Source: Camarhynchus parvulus
Taxonomy: Eukaryota > Chordata > Aves > Passeriformes > Thraupidae
Reading direction: 5' to 3'
Assembly (NCBI RefSeq): GCF_901933205.1
Contig: NC_044600.1
Coordinates: forward strand, 8,284,501-8,348,500
Length of the DNA: 64,000 nucleotides
Shown: in pieces, positions 52,301-64,000 of the stretch
Layout of the letters: each line of letters starts with the position of its first letter
How positions within the stretch are numbered: position 1 is the stretch's first letter
Notes under the pieces: model-generated
Seen by the model: only the letters and a program-made list of their open reading frames with translations
Database searches by the model: none
What the model was told of the DNA's origin: nothing
Translations under genes and position numbers: made by a program

Positions 52301-54964
52301 CGTCTCTACGTAATTCTAGAAACAACTCAGTCTGTCAGAGAATTGCCTTCAACCCAGTTGCTTAGGGAGGGCTTTCAGGGAGTAAGCAAAGCAGGCAGGA
52401 TTGTGCAGTGATGCCCATCCATCCCTGCTGCACCATCCAGGGGAGGTGAATGAGCCTCCATCAGGCAAAGGTTTGTCCACTGAAACTACCAGAATAATGA
52501 GCTCCCTGAACTAATCCCAGCAACACAGCATGGCTATGTCCTGAACAAAACATACTCCTTGCTTAGGAAGTTACTATGCTTTAAAAGTGTGATTGCGAAC
52601 ACACAAATGATTGGGATTGGATTTGTAAATTCTTACCAGGTGAGGTAAGCTTTCAAAAATGAGAAACCTGAGCCTTGTAAAATCTCCTCAAAAGACCTTT
52701 TTAAAGTATTTCCTATAAATTAATATTTTAACTCAGGAACTGCTTATGTGAGAATTATTTCTTATCTCTAGGCCCTTCAGCATGTCCAAATGGACAAATC
52801 TCTTTTGTTAGCTGTGCTCCATTACTCTCTTCTGTATGAATGCCTCTGGGATGGCTATAATAGATATAATTTTTAACATCATATCTAGTCTGCTAATAAA
52901 ATGATGCCACTTTGCAGAGAGATTTAACACCAGTAGGCCTCTCCAGCAAATTTTTGCTCCTGCTTTGGGGACTAACTTCTGAATATATGGTTCAATCATA
53001 TGGTCTTCATCCAGGTATTTTTATTCCCTATGGAAAAAAAAATAGCTAATATGGTACTACATGAATAGAGATATTTTACAAGAGTACAAATATCACAGAC
53101 ACCACCATGAATTGACTCCTTGCTGTTATTTATCACTGTGTATAGTCCTGGGCTTTGTGTTACCACCTGAGAAGCTGGGGCAGCCTGGCACCAGGAGCTT
53201 TGCAACTAGGTATCATTCAGTTCTCAACCCAAAGGGACACACCAGAACTGGAAATTCTGCACCAATCCTCCTCACAGCCTGGATGACTGATTTAACATTT
53301 CTGAATCCATAAACATTTTTCTGATTGCAGGACAGACCTGAATTTTGTATGACTAGTCTTAAAAGTTTTTGGATTCAGGACAAACACTGTAACACTGTAC
53401 AGCAGTACACAGCTGCTGCTCTTCCCCAGCTTCCATTTTTTAGTACTGGCATGAATCTAAGCTACTGGAATGCTGTCCTGCTGGCACATTACCAATGATA
53501 TAAGAATTATTTGCTGGGCTTTTTTACAATCAGCTCCACATTTCCAGCTAAGACACCCTCTGAGATTACATGATGGCTTATCCAAATGTGAAAATTTTTA
53601 GCCAAAGCCAAGTGCAGGAAGAATTCAGAGTTCCTGCCCCAGTAGATAATAACTATTATTTTGAGTTCTGTCCTTCTACCTACAGACTATTGGAAGCATT
53701 AATTCACTGGATATCCTACATTCTGTGTCTACAGGAGGTATGCTTGAGCTTTTGCTGGGAGGGGAAAGGACACACTTTGAATTTGATAGCTTGTTCAAAG
53801 CCGTGAGTTGAATAGAGTGAGCAGCAGAGCTGAAACCCTGAAGGTTTAATTTTTGGCAGCTTCAGATCTCCATGCAGCCAGACAGCAGCCATGGTAAGCA
53901 GTGATGCTACTTTCAACCAGATGTATTTTTATCATGCTGGGTCAACCACTGGTGGGGAGCAATGACTCTTTCTCTACCAGTTTGGCTTCCACCTGTTCTA
54001 ATCCACTGACCAGAAACACATCAGTAACTCTCAAAGAGTTAAGTCCACTAAAACCAGAGGCACTTACACCCCAAAGGGAATGTTCATACTCTTTTTTTTC
54101 TTTTCTTAAGTTATTGAAAGAAAATCCAGGTAGGTGCAGTGCAAGCTCCTTTACTGAACTGGGATCCTACCTTCCCTTCTGGTTCTTGCACAGAAATTAT
54201 TAGGGTTTAGGCTCTGCTTTCCAGCACCATGTCTGTAAAACCTTCACAGCTTTCAGAAGAGTTTAGAACGTAGACTTCTAGCAGAGAAAAGTGTAGTAAA
54301 ATACACAACTGCTCGTATTTCTATCTGAAAAGGCAAAGCTGAAAAATACGTATGCTAATTATAGGCTAAAAAGCTATATGACTCTCTTTAGATCAACTAG
54401 AATCTTACATAATTATTTTGAACAGATGATTATGTGTCTGCTGTTACAGGAACTCAGCAAAAGACACGGTTATTTAGCAGTCAGCAGATTCACAGAAAGC
54501 AGCCTGTGGTCTAAGAATACAACCAACATGGCACCAGAGCAGTGACAGACATTATGTACTTATTTATATTACAGTTCTTCTGCACTAATGCCAGAATTCA
54601 GAGTGCTTTGAATTACAATGATCAATAGAACACTTTGATATTTTATTAAGCCGTTTTGTATTTCACAAAAATATCAATCTTTACTTAAAGACCATTGTTT
54701 TTCAAGGACAACAGAACTAAAAATTTTCTTCCTTCTTCATCTGAATGTGACTTGAGTTATAGCAGCCAGAAAGATTCTTGTTTGAAAGGAATTTTTGTTC
54801 TGCTTGGATTATAATGGAAGTAACTCTCAAATCATAGAAGCAATTCTACAATTCTAACAGGAGTGAAGAAAATATTTTCCTTTTGTTCCTTCCCTTGCAA
54901 GCAGGTACTGTGATTTTTCAGGCTCAGTTCTCCAGCACTGGTTCACATCAATATGTAATGGTTT
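49383..54964. other. Unannotated non-coding sequence
   Basis: No gene was recognised. A strong splice acceptor at 50041-50060 (tctattttccttgcag) has no matching donor. Candidate mini-exons at 50997-51005 and 54111-54129 are listed as findings. Open frames up to 103 codons at 50242-50800 overlap on both strands. Confidence 0.5.
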
Positions 54965-55189
54965 CTAGGTGACCTGTACCATTGCCTCCTCCTCCTCTGA
55001 GTGCATTCTTTGGACAGAACTGGTGGTGGGCTTTGGAGATAAATCCACCTCCTCCTCTGAGGTACTCCTGAAAATTACTTTTACTTTCCTAGTGAGCAAG
55101 CGTGGAACTGTCCCATCCTTAATCTGAGATCTTCTTGTGGCAAATATTAAAAATCTGTGGATCTGATGTGGTTTACTCATGATAACCAA
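54965..55189 (-). other. Coding-like minus-strand frame, 74 codons, unknown
   Basis: This short frame stands out by sequence character rather than length. Its last third is acidic and repeats a motif (TSEEEVDLSP then HSEEEEAMVQ), uses mainly G- and C-ending codons, and ends with VQVT and a stop. An acceptor-like site on the minus strand (gtaattttcag, exon base at 55067) would make the last 34 codons a terminal coding exon in frame. I recognise no protein family. It may be a real 3'-terminal exon or a chance frame in a purine-rich patch (GAGGAGGAG runs). Confidence 0.2.
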
Positions 55190-55798
55190 CTTTTCCCTCC
55201 TTCACCTCACACCAAATGATGAAGCATCAAACAGTGCTGAGGAAGACATCAGTATCAAGGGAACTGTCTCAGGTGAGGAAGCCAAAGATCCAAACCTTAC
55301 TTTGCACAATTAAAAATATTATTTATAGCCAGAAAATTACCTCCTTGCCTCTTTTAACCTTGAGATAATTGTTATCCAGCCAATTTCATACTGCACTTAG
55401 GCTACTCACAGATCTTGTACCTAATCCCTCCCAGACATTTCCAATACTTGTAATGTGGTGTTGAGTTTTCTTCCAATGCAGAGAAACAGAACAATCCCAC
55501 TGATTTTGATTTCTACAGTTGTTTTCTGAGGGCCATTTGCTCCATATCTTGTACTTAATTATTGTTTCCCTATTTTTCAAAACCAACAAATAAACTTCAC
55601 TTTTTAACAGAAGACTATTGATGGCAGAAAACAAGCAAAAAGCTGCAGGAAGATGCACAGGAGTGTGGGCTATACTAAGGCATGCCCCATATCTAATACA
55701 ATATTACATTTGTTCCCAAATGGTTGTCAGAGGATACTGCTGCACTGAATTGCCACTTCCATGCCGTTTAATGGCAAGCAGCTTTGCATCAGCTGTTT
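55190..55798. other. Unannotated non-coding sequence
   Basis: I see no gene or repeat family here. Confidence 0.55.
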
Positions 55799-55852
55799 AA
55801 AAAAAAAAGAAAAAGAAAGAAAGAAAAAAAGGAAAAAAAAAACAGAGAGAAA
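55799..55852 (+). repeat. Polypurine A/G-rich low-complexity tract
   Basis: An almost pure A/G run (A runs broken by single or double G, then cagagagaa). Simple repeat of AAAG and AAG type. Confidence 0.9.
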
Positions 55853-58800
55853 TAGAGTAACTCAGTAACTCTAAATGCCTGTCTGTGCCAGGAAAATGAA
55901 AGAGAAGTGCATGCAATCAGAGTCAGATTCCCAATCAGTCTTACTTTTAAAAACTTGAACTTTTGGAGGAGACAACAGATGTTGTAAATCAGAAGTTACA
56001 CCAGAATTGAGCAAGGATTTACTCATGTACTATTTTGTTAAGATACCATCTCCTCCTTCAAATCCAAGATCACATGCTTTACAATGACAGGAAACTTTTC
56101 CGAAATCTTTAGCTATTTATGCTCCCAGTGAATAAAGTGTCTGTGCAGAGAGAAGAATTGAAACTCCTTTCACAGCCTTAACATCCCATGGACAGTTGTG
56201 GTGCTTATTTTTCTCTTGTTTTCAGCCTTGCTGAACTAATTTCTGACAAACTGAAGCCAGACTATGTCCACATTACTAAGTGACACTTTGTTCAAACTGC
56301 AGAGATCTATTTATCAGGTGTCCAAATCAGGCACACCGAGTTAAAGGACCCAGTACATAACTGACTTTTATTGTTCTGTTCCTGCTTTTCTCTTGAATCA
56401 ATAGAAAAGTTCTGAGATAAGCATGTTGTAGAAGTGATGGATGCCATCACTGCTAATTATTCCACCCATTACAAGACACAGAATAAATCACTTTTTGTCT
56501 GGTGACTGTCGCATCGAATTTGTAGAGCACAAAAGACACTGCAGATCTGTGATATGCCTCTGTTCTTCTCATTCTCATTACATAAGAGATAAAGATATGC
56601 ATACTTAATAAATACATTTATTTTAACAAGATGAAGACAGGCCTAATTCAAGTAGTAGCACTTTCTGAACAGCTTTTTTATTATCACTATTACACGAGCA
56701 CAAGACAAGTTTTATTTTCAAAATGGTCTTCACAACAGAGCATGGGGTTTTGCCATTTATGTTTCTAGTAACTGCAGCTAAAAATGCCATTTAGAGATGA
56801 AGCTGCTGCACAAGTACACTTTGTTCAACAGAAGAGCCAAACACTCGTTTCTATCAAGAGCTATGTAAGAAAAGCTTCCTTATTCATAAGGTATTGATTC
56901 AGCATAAGTTTCCTGTACACTTTCAAGTGTTTGGGATTAGAGGGCATTAGGGAAAAGGACTGGATGTTTTACAACAACAGTTGTAGCTGTGGTGCTGTGA
57001 CAGCTGGAAAAGCTGCGCTCTGACATGTACTGCTGGAGGTGACCACAGGCAGCCCTGGGAGACAGAAGAACCCTGCACAGGTTTTCACATGTACCCTCCT
57101 CTGAAACTCCATTTTTCTTCTGCCCAAGTCTTGAGATTGCCCTTAAGCACTGTGCTTAAAACTTCTCCACTTCCAGCAGAATAAAACACTTGCTTAAGTT
57201 TTGCTGAATGCAGCAGACAATTGGTCAAGGGATGGGCAATAAGTTCATGTTTTACCTTGGTCCCACAGAAATCAGTTAAAGCCCATGAGTACCTCCTGAC
57301 ATTCTTGAGTAAGGAACTGCAGAGTCAGAGCTGACACTGGAAGGCTCAAGCAGATCCAAAGCATTTGTCTACGCAAACAAAGAATGAGGAGCTCTGAGTA
57401 AGCTCATGTATGTGGTACCATTTTAACAATGCACAGCAAGATGGGTGTGCATGCCTGCTCCTGGTATAAATGCATTCCTACAGCTACTTTTATTTTAGTG
57501 TCTTCACATCTTTCTTCAGAGAAGATAATCCATAACCTAAGTGAACAGAGTGTTTTGTAGTTAAGAAACAACTGTTTTATCCCTACTCTTTGTTATCTTT
57601 TGAATGAACTGCTTAACTTAAAATTTTTATTTTTCATTTTTCTGCTAAATTCTCCAGGGGAATTTATTTTTAAATGGTTGGGGATTTCAGAACAGACTTC
57701 AATTTCAAAACTCAAAACTTGATTTGAATTTAGCCCTGGATGAAGGCCTTTGCTGTGACACGCTTCCAAAATTATAACTACAAAATGAAGTAGCAAAGTC
57801 ATTTGAGACTTGTTTACTGCATGATAATTTCCACAGCTGGAACTGCATATGTTTCGCTTTAGCAGGGGACAAAGAATGGCTTGAAAAGCTTGCTCTCCAT
57901 GGCAAAGGGAATTTAACACCCACCAAAAATCTACTCTGTTCCATGAAAATGGAAGGTTTTTCTTGCCAGCTCACCTCAACTCTTACTTTTCTAACCCTTT
58001 AGCCTTTGCATCTGAACAGCTCTTCTCCAGCACTGGCACCTATGCCTGCCATAGACCAAGTACTCACCTGCCCTCTGGTGGAACCCTCCTGAGGGCAGCA
58101 CAGGTTCCTCTGATTAACACCAACAGAACCAGACTGTGCATTTCAGATGTTTGTCCCTTCAGTGGCACAGACTGAGTCACACAGTGGCACATCCACCTAA
58201 CTGCTACAGGTCAAAGGGACTGCCCTAGATGAAACCAGATTAATACATTTGCTTTTGTATCCTGGATTTTCCTCCTGATGTTGGCTATCTAGAGCACAGT
58301 CACCTTCACCTCAGGAAGCTGGCAAATACCCTAATTTCAGTTTCATGCTGCAATGAATTTCTTGTAAGTCCTATACTATTTCCTCACCCGGTTACTTTCC
58401 TGTCACTTACACTTCTCACATTATGTTGTGCCACTCTGAGGTTTTCTTGGCACATGTTAGCCCTTGTTACAGTAGTCACAGCTGCACTTACATGTACGCT
58501 ACAAGGTTGCCCCTTTCATGCCAAGTCAGTGACTTAAAAATCTTTCCCTTTCAGGCTGAAATTTCCCAGGCGTGACCAGAGACCAGAGTTGATTTTGCTG
58601 TTGCTGTTGCCATTTTTGTTGCAAGGAGAATATCTGTTTACATGGTCTTTCTTGAAGGTCAGAAATGCAAAACCAAAGCCTCTGGGACAAGGGAACTGTG
58701 CCAGCCAGCCCAGCAGACTGTGCTGCAAGGATGCAGCACCATGACAGTGTGGTGGCATCTATCTTGTCCCTTGGGATAGTCATCACACCGTCTGACAGAG

Positions 58801-59033
58801 ATGGAACAGAGCTACATTCCTCCACTGCTTTATATTACATGTGCACCTTGCCTCCAGGAGTGATGTACAGCACCCATGACAACAACCCCACCACGGCAGC
58901 ACCACATTTGTTACTCTGACAAATGAGCTTCATACACAGAATTGCAGCCACACGCTTTCCAGTGACTCCATCTCCCCCCTCCTTGCTATGGCTAAAAGGA
59001 AAATAGCATTTAATACTTCAAAATTGTTCCTGC
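55853..59033. other. Unannotated non-coding sequence
   Basis: No gene was recognised. A 42-nt minus-strand candidate exon at 58068-58109 is described in the findings. Minus frames at 57593-57974 and 58526-58825 overlap in different phases without recognisable domains. Confidence 0.5.
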
Positions 59034-59064
59034 TATTAAAGGGTTTATGATAAACCCTTTAAAT
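59034..59064. repeat. Perfect 14-bp inverted repeat with 3-nt loop
   Basis: The left arm tattaaagggttta (59034-59047), loop tga (59048-59050) and right arm taaaccctttaata-type complement (59051-59064) pair without mismatch, forming a 31-nt hairpin or cruciform-capable palindrome. The next base pair outward (c and a) does not match. The stem contains three G-C pairs in the middle and is otherwise A-T. It is too short for a microRNA precursor. Confidence 0.93.
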
Positions 59065-62000
59065 AATGATTTAAAATATTTCTTGGTGTACCAGGGTATC
59101 AGATGAGAGGAGAACAACTGCTCCTGTTGTTACTTGTGTTATCTTGCAATGCCCTCTCCAGTGGCAAGGTCCTTGGCACACATGAAAAGCGCAGGCTGAA
59201 TCTAAATCAACAGGAGTAACTTCTTAAACACGCCTCCATAATAACCAACTGAGAATTAAACATAAAGGTCAGTACAAAGTAGCACTGTATCCTTCATTTC
59301 TACTGCTGATTTGAGCTGGTTGACACTCTGGATTCTTTTAGGCACCTGTTTTAGCTGCCTCCTTCCATATCTCTAGCAGGTTTTGAACTGATTTGGACTG
59401 TTGGTGCTGGGTCACAGACTGCACCCATTCTTTGGAGACTCTCTCTTTTTTTCCTCCATGATGAGACAGCACAGCCTGGTTATAAGTTCTCAGCCAGACA
59501 GTCAAGCATGCATTAGAATGACAGAGAGCCTCAAAGATGGAAACAATCTCTGGGTTTAACTTTCCTTTGTTCTGGGTTAACAGGCATGGCTATGTCATGG
59601 ATTTGGGAATTTAAACTGCCACTTTCCACACTTGCAGCTGTTTCTCATATCAGCCTCTGGGATTTGACTATGTCCTTATATTTAGTAAACACAAGAACAA
59701 CAGAAAGATTTCCTCTAATTTAGGCATCTTTACTTGAAGATAAGGATCTGCAGTTTCATTTCCTATTCTTATTTTCATAATATAAACCCAGCAAGCTGTT
59801 ACTCACCAAGCATGTCACCAACAGGGAAAGCAGAGAAATGCAAATGTCTGTGAATTAAGGCAGAATCAGAGCAGTAAAAGCACACTAAGCCAAAATCAAT
59901 CCTATTTAAAAGATAGAAACATGCCATGAGGCATCCAAATACCATTGATAATATTCTTGAAGTGTAGTATTTTTACCAAAATGAGCACTTATCTATTTTC
60001 CTTCATCACCCAGAAAATTTAAACAAAACAACAGCCTGTAATGTTCAGATGAAAATATATGCATTGCCCAGTAACTTGTTTTTTAACCTAGAGTTTATTA
60101 TCAATTTTTTAAAATGTCATGTCTTAGCAATACTTTTCTATCCCGTGGCTCAGCTCTTTTCACCCTGGATACTTCAAAAGAAATCCTAACAAGAGAGGTT
60201 GGTCTTTTTGCAGTGTTAGGGAGAAAAAAATAAAATCATTCTTTGTCATACTGAAAACATGAGAATTATTCAGAATCAAAGGAAGAGGGTTTCATCAAAG
60301 GTCCAGAGAGAAGATGAATAGCTTCAGGAAGGAAATGGGCTTTTAAAATGCAGTTTAACATTGAGAACGAATGTAAATATCTAGCTTGGCTGTGCAGAGA
60401 GATGGAGGATTTGGGGGGAAGGAGAATAGGGAGAGCTATAATGTATACAGGAGGGTATCTAGCAGACACTGCAGACTGGGACCTGATGTTCCAAGTTTTC
60501 CTTGAATTTTGACTATGTGTCATAGTAAACAGCCCCAGTAAACAGCTGGATTGACACATACAGCACTCAAGGCTAGGGAGAAAAATATTTCAATAAGCAG
60601 CTAAGTTACTCTCGGCATGAGGACATCAAGTTTTAGTCTCAATTCCTCCTCCTTCTGACATTTTGAAATGTCAAGCTCCTGTCCACATTGCTGCCTTGTT
60701 TCCCACCTCGTCTACAACTGAGCAAAGGAAAGTTACCTGTTCACTGCATAAAAAGGACCACAGGATTACTGTGAACGTTCAAATGAGAAATATGCAACCA
60801 CAAAGTCAGTGTAATGGTATAACTATAAGTCAGGAACTGCAGTGTGGTCAATTTTATGTTCTTATTAGAAAGACAAACATTTCCAAACACCACAGTCCGG
60901 GGAGAATCAGCGAGAGCTCCATGCTGGATGGGGTCTGTCTGCAGCACCTCCATCCACGGCTGCATTGTGGTGTCAGGCACCACAGGGAGCTTCACGTGAC
61001 TACCAGGGCAAGTGACAAGTTCCTGTCACCTTCAGCTGACACCCCCTGTCAGCAGCTGTGTCAGTGAGAAGCACCCAAACTTAACAACAAAGCTCTTCTC
61101 TTGCACCAAAGAAAAGCTGGTGAACAACACAATATTTAAACTCTGCAAAGTCCTTATTAAATGTGACAGCAACAGCTGTAGCAGCTTGAGCACTGACAGA
61201 ATGAGGGAAAGAATTAAAGCCCTTTTGAGGGTTAGAAAAAGAAAGCAAGAACCATTTTAAATATTAAAATGAGGTCTGGGCTGAACAGGGAATATAGATC
61301 TGGTGGCAGATAGCCAGAGACTTTGGAGGTGCTCAAAGCTGTTTCACTGACCCTCCCACAACTTAATGGAAAGGAACCAACTTTCTTTCCAGTCCATATC
61401 TTCTACATTAAACTAATATATATAATTCACTCTTCTTATCTTCAGAGTATGATGTGTCTCATTAACCTCTCCCCCACATCATGAGCTCCAGCCAAAATAA
61501 ATCTAAGTATTTGCTTATGAAATGCACAATTCCCATTGCAATGCCAGAACAGTGGATAGTAGGAAATAGAATTATTCATTTTTGGAAGGTGGAAAGAAAG
61601 CAGACATTAAAAATAAAACTCAAAAGAGAGGCATTTCCCCCCACAAATAGAATGATTCAACACGTACATTATAGATATACTCAGTTTCCTTGACTCTGCT
61701 TTTCTGGAATGAAGGCAATGATAACTTTCCTTGAGGGAATTGTTGGAAGTATTTCTGTGCTTTAGCCTACTGCTTCAGTTATGAGGCTATGATCTACAGG
61801 AACTTGAACAGTCCTGTATAGGAAGCCACTAACATGGAAAAGAACTTTCTCATGGATAAGTTTGTTTAAGACAAACAGTCCCAAGTGAATTAACTTCAGT
61901 ATATGAGTAAACAATGAAACATTTCTTTGTGTGAGATGTATGAAACTTGTTAAAGGTGAGAACTTAACAGGCTTTGCCACTGCTAGGAGGTGTAGGAACC

Positions 62001-63562
62001 ACAGTTCTAACCCCTGAGGATTTCCAGACTGACCTCTTCACCATCTTCTCTTCTTTCAGCAGCAGTCTGTGATCACAGTATTTCCTCTGAGTGCTGCACT
62101 GCCCAAAGCTTTAGGGCAGCTTCTTTGTCGAGTGATAGAAAAAGTACTTCAGCTAGAAAAGCAGTGAATTCTCTCCCTCTGGAGAACAACACAGAAAAGC
62201 TGCAGTTTTTCCCAGAATGGAATTCTTACTATGAAGGGGGAAAAGAATTTCTTAAGGGGGCAAATGCTAACATTCCTCTCTGACAAAATTCATGTTTTTT
62301 TCTGAAAAGTCACATTTCTTCATCAGCCTGATACTCTAGTTAGGTCTTTCACCAGTTTCAAACAGACTTTTATATCAGAAAACCAAGTAACAAAGGTCTT
62401 CCTCTCTCCCCCTCTAATCCTTCTCACCGTATTTCTGAGATCCATCCCTCTCACACTGGCATGCACACCATGCTGAAGGACCCACTGTGTACCCCTGTTA
62501 TTTAATTTACAAATTAAGTGGCCTGTATTTCTGCAACATGTACACATCCCAAGGGAAGCACAAATGGCATCTCTAAATCAGATTGCTTTACTGCACAGCC
62601 ACATGTACCAATATTTAGATAATACTCCCCTTAAAAACATCTGCCTAAATACAGTTGCTACGGCCACTTAGAGGTTACCGAGCTGTCATAGCCTCGGCAG
62701 GGTCTTGTTCCAGGTGCATTTCACCTCGCATTAAGGAAGAAAAAGCAGCATGACAGTGTATTCCAGAGAAGCTCTAAGGGCATACACAGCTTATGGCAAA
62801 TTGGTTCCTTCCCTGCCAGAAGCTATAACCACTCCTGGTCCAGGATGGGCGGCTCAACTCTCCACAACTGGATTGCTGATGCGATATGCACTGCACAAAG
62901 ATGAAAAACCATCTGGTGCTTGGATCTAGCTTCCTTCCATATAACCAAAGCCCTTTTATCATCTTGATCGATTATGAAATTATCTCAGACCAGTTCCTGG
63001 CAGACAGGTACCCACACAGGAGAACCAGCTCCAGCCAAGATAAAATAAAATCAGAGACTGCACAGACGACACTGCCCTTTCTGAGGAGAAACAGGCCTTT
63101 AGGTCCATTGCTGGGCTATACCAGAAAAAAACAGTATAAGAACAGATAAGAACCCAAAGCTGCCGTAGAAATTTATGACTATATTGTTTATTAATTTTAC
63201 TGTGAAATCATTTTGGTTTGCAATTTGCACTTTATATTCCCTGCACTTTCTCAGAGTACTTCAGCCTACAGGGCTTGTCATAAAAAAAAAAGCCTTGGAG
63301 AGCTTTTCATTTCAAGCTGAAGAAAAAGATGAAAAGTTAAATCACTTACTGTTGCATTCCCATTGGCTGCAAATTGATTTTATTTACTGAAACATGCTTG
63401 CATTGCGAAAACCACTCAATACGCACAGTAAATAAGTCAGTACATGTAAGTCTAATGTAACAGAGTAGTTACCCAGTCCTTTGAAATAGACTGGAGTAAT
63501 AAACACCTAAATACAAATTCAGTTGAATGCTTATTTTTCTCTTGCTTAGAAAAGGTCAATCG
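59065..63562. other. Unannotated non-coding sequence
   Basis: No gene was recognised. The 134-codon plus frame at 60663-61067 overlaps an 84-codon minus frame and has no domain. A local cluster of CpG dinucleotides lies at 62660-62727 in otherwise CpG-depleted sequence. Confidence 0.5.
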
Positions 63563-63650
63563 ATGATATCAAAGACAAAAAATAGCTTGGTTGGTGCTGA
63601 TGAAAATTAAGAACATGTTTTCCATGCTGCTCCATGATATCAAAGACAAA
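63563..63650 (+). repeat. Local direct duplication of a 17-bp word
   Basis: atgatatcaaagacaaa occurs at 63563-63579 and again at 63634-63650, 71 bp apart. A 16-bp version is also present at 7945-7960. Confidence 0.9.
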
Positions 63651-63789
63651 CAAGGTACTTAACACACCCAGCATATTCTTGTATGTCCTTTCAACTTAAA
63701 AATTGCAAGGCACAGAGCAAACATTGGTAAGTTATTAGCTCCAGTCTTCTGGTGAACTTCATAAGAGCAACATCAGAGCCTGAAGCAAT

Positions 63790-63865
63790 ACTACTACTGT
63801 CAGATCTCATAAGCTAAACAGGGTCAGGCCAAACAGGCACTTGAATAAGGCACCTTTGAGGATCA
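63790..63865 (+). repeat. Degenerate 5S-rRNA-like relic, copy 2
   Basis: cagatctcataagctaaaca followed by gggtcaggcc (63801-63830) matches the 5S rRNA internal promoter region (CTGATCTCGGAAGCTAAGCAGGGTCGGGCC), and aggcacttgaataagg matches the following TTAGTACTTGGATGGG. The segment spans about residues 25-85 of 5S rRNA. The 5' third and the 3' end of 5S are not visible. It is probably a relic of a 5S-derived SINE or a 5S pseudogene, not a functional gene. It shares the ctactactgt lead-in with the copy at 2820. Confidence 0.7.
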
Positions 63866-64000
63866 CATCACTGCAGCAAGAAATAATGCTGACAATTCAG
63901 TAGTGAGCACTATTCCTTCCACAGCAGAACTTTTCATCTCAGATACACAGCTACAAGTGCCAGGCAGGACAAATCAGTTTTGAAAGGCATCAACATTGTG
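63866..64000. other. Unannotated end of window
   Basis: No feature is seen. The tail of the 5S-like SINE, if one exists, would lie here, but I could not recognise it. Confidence 0.5.

Noticed and set aside
60663..61067. 134-codon plus-strand frame
   Set aside because: No domain, no start or splice context, and an opposing minus frame over most of it.

Overview
The window looks like non-coding DNA from a bird nuclear genome, most likely a passerine. It is AT-rich and strongly CpG-depleted, has no CpG island, and no reading frame longer than 169 codons. Interspersed repeats are sparse. Three observations point to a bird: a CR1 LINE 3' end with the usual terminal sequence at about 8671-8825, a probable second CR1 relic at 9067-9160, and two endogenous-retrovirus LTRs of types I associate with songbird genomes (about 34451-34890 and 39035-39427). 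The species assignment rests on remembered repeat families, not on a search.

Layout: 1-8600 is unique AT-rich sequence with a 5S-rRNA-like relic at 2820-2885, a pyrimidine-rich tract at 4556-4750 and a GC-richer block at 6500-7250. At 8671-9160 lie two CR1 fragments in opposite orientation. From 9161 to 34450 the sequence is mostly unique, with scattered short tandem duplications, homopolymers and GC-richer blocks (16700-17800, 24700-25180, 31620-31960). Two solo LTRs, both read on the minus strand, lie at about 34451-34890 and 39035-39427. The second is intact, has perfect 6-bp target-site duplications and abuts an AT microsatellite. From 39515 to 64000 the sequence is again mostly unique, with a 24-bp tandem duplication (49337-49382), a purine tract (55799-55852), a perfect 14-bp-stem hairpin (59034-59064), a local 17-bp duplication (63563-63650) and a second 5S-like relic (63790-63865).

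I could not support any protein-coding gene. The reading frames overlap on both strands, lack recognisable domains and look like chance open frames. A few short stretches have good splice signals on both sides (14746-14779, 18476-18509, 50997-51005, 54111-54129 on plus; 58068-58109 on minus), and one minus-strand frame (54965-55189) has a coding-like acidic tail. These are candidates only, because several such coincidences are expected by chance in 64 kb. The window is best read as a gene desert or the inside of a very long intron. I found no CRISPR, operon, phage or other multi-gene system, and nothing that amounts to a new biological system. The most unusual features are the hairpin at 59034, the intact solo LTR, the 5S-derived relics and the recurring perfect 10-bp tandem duplications.
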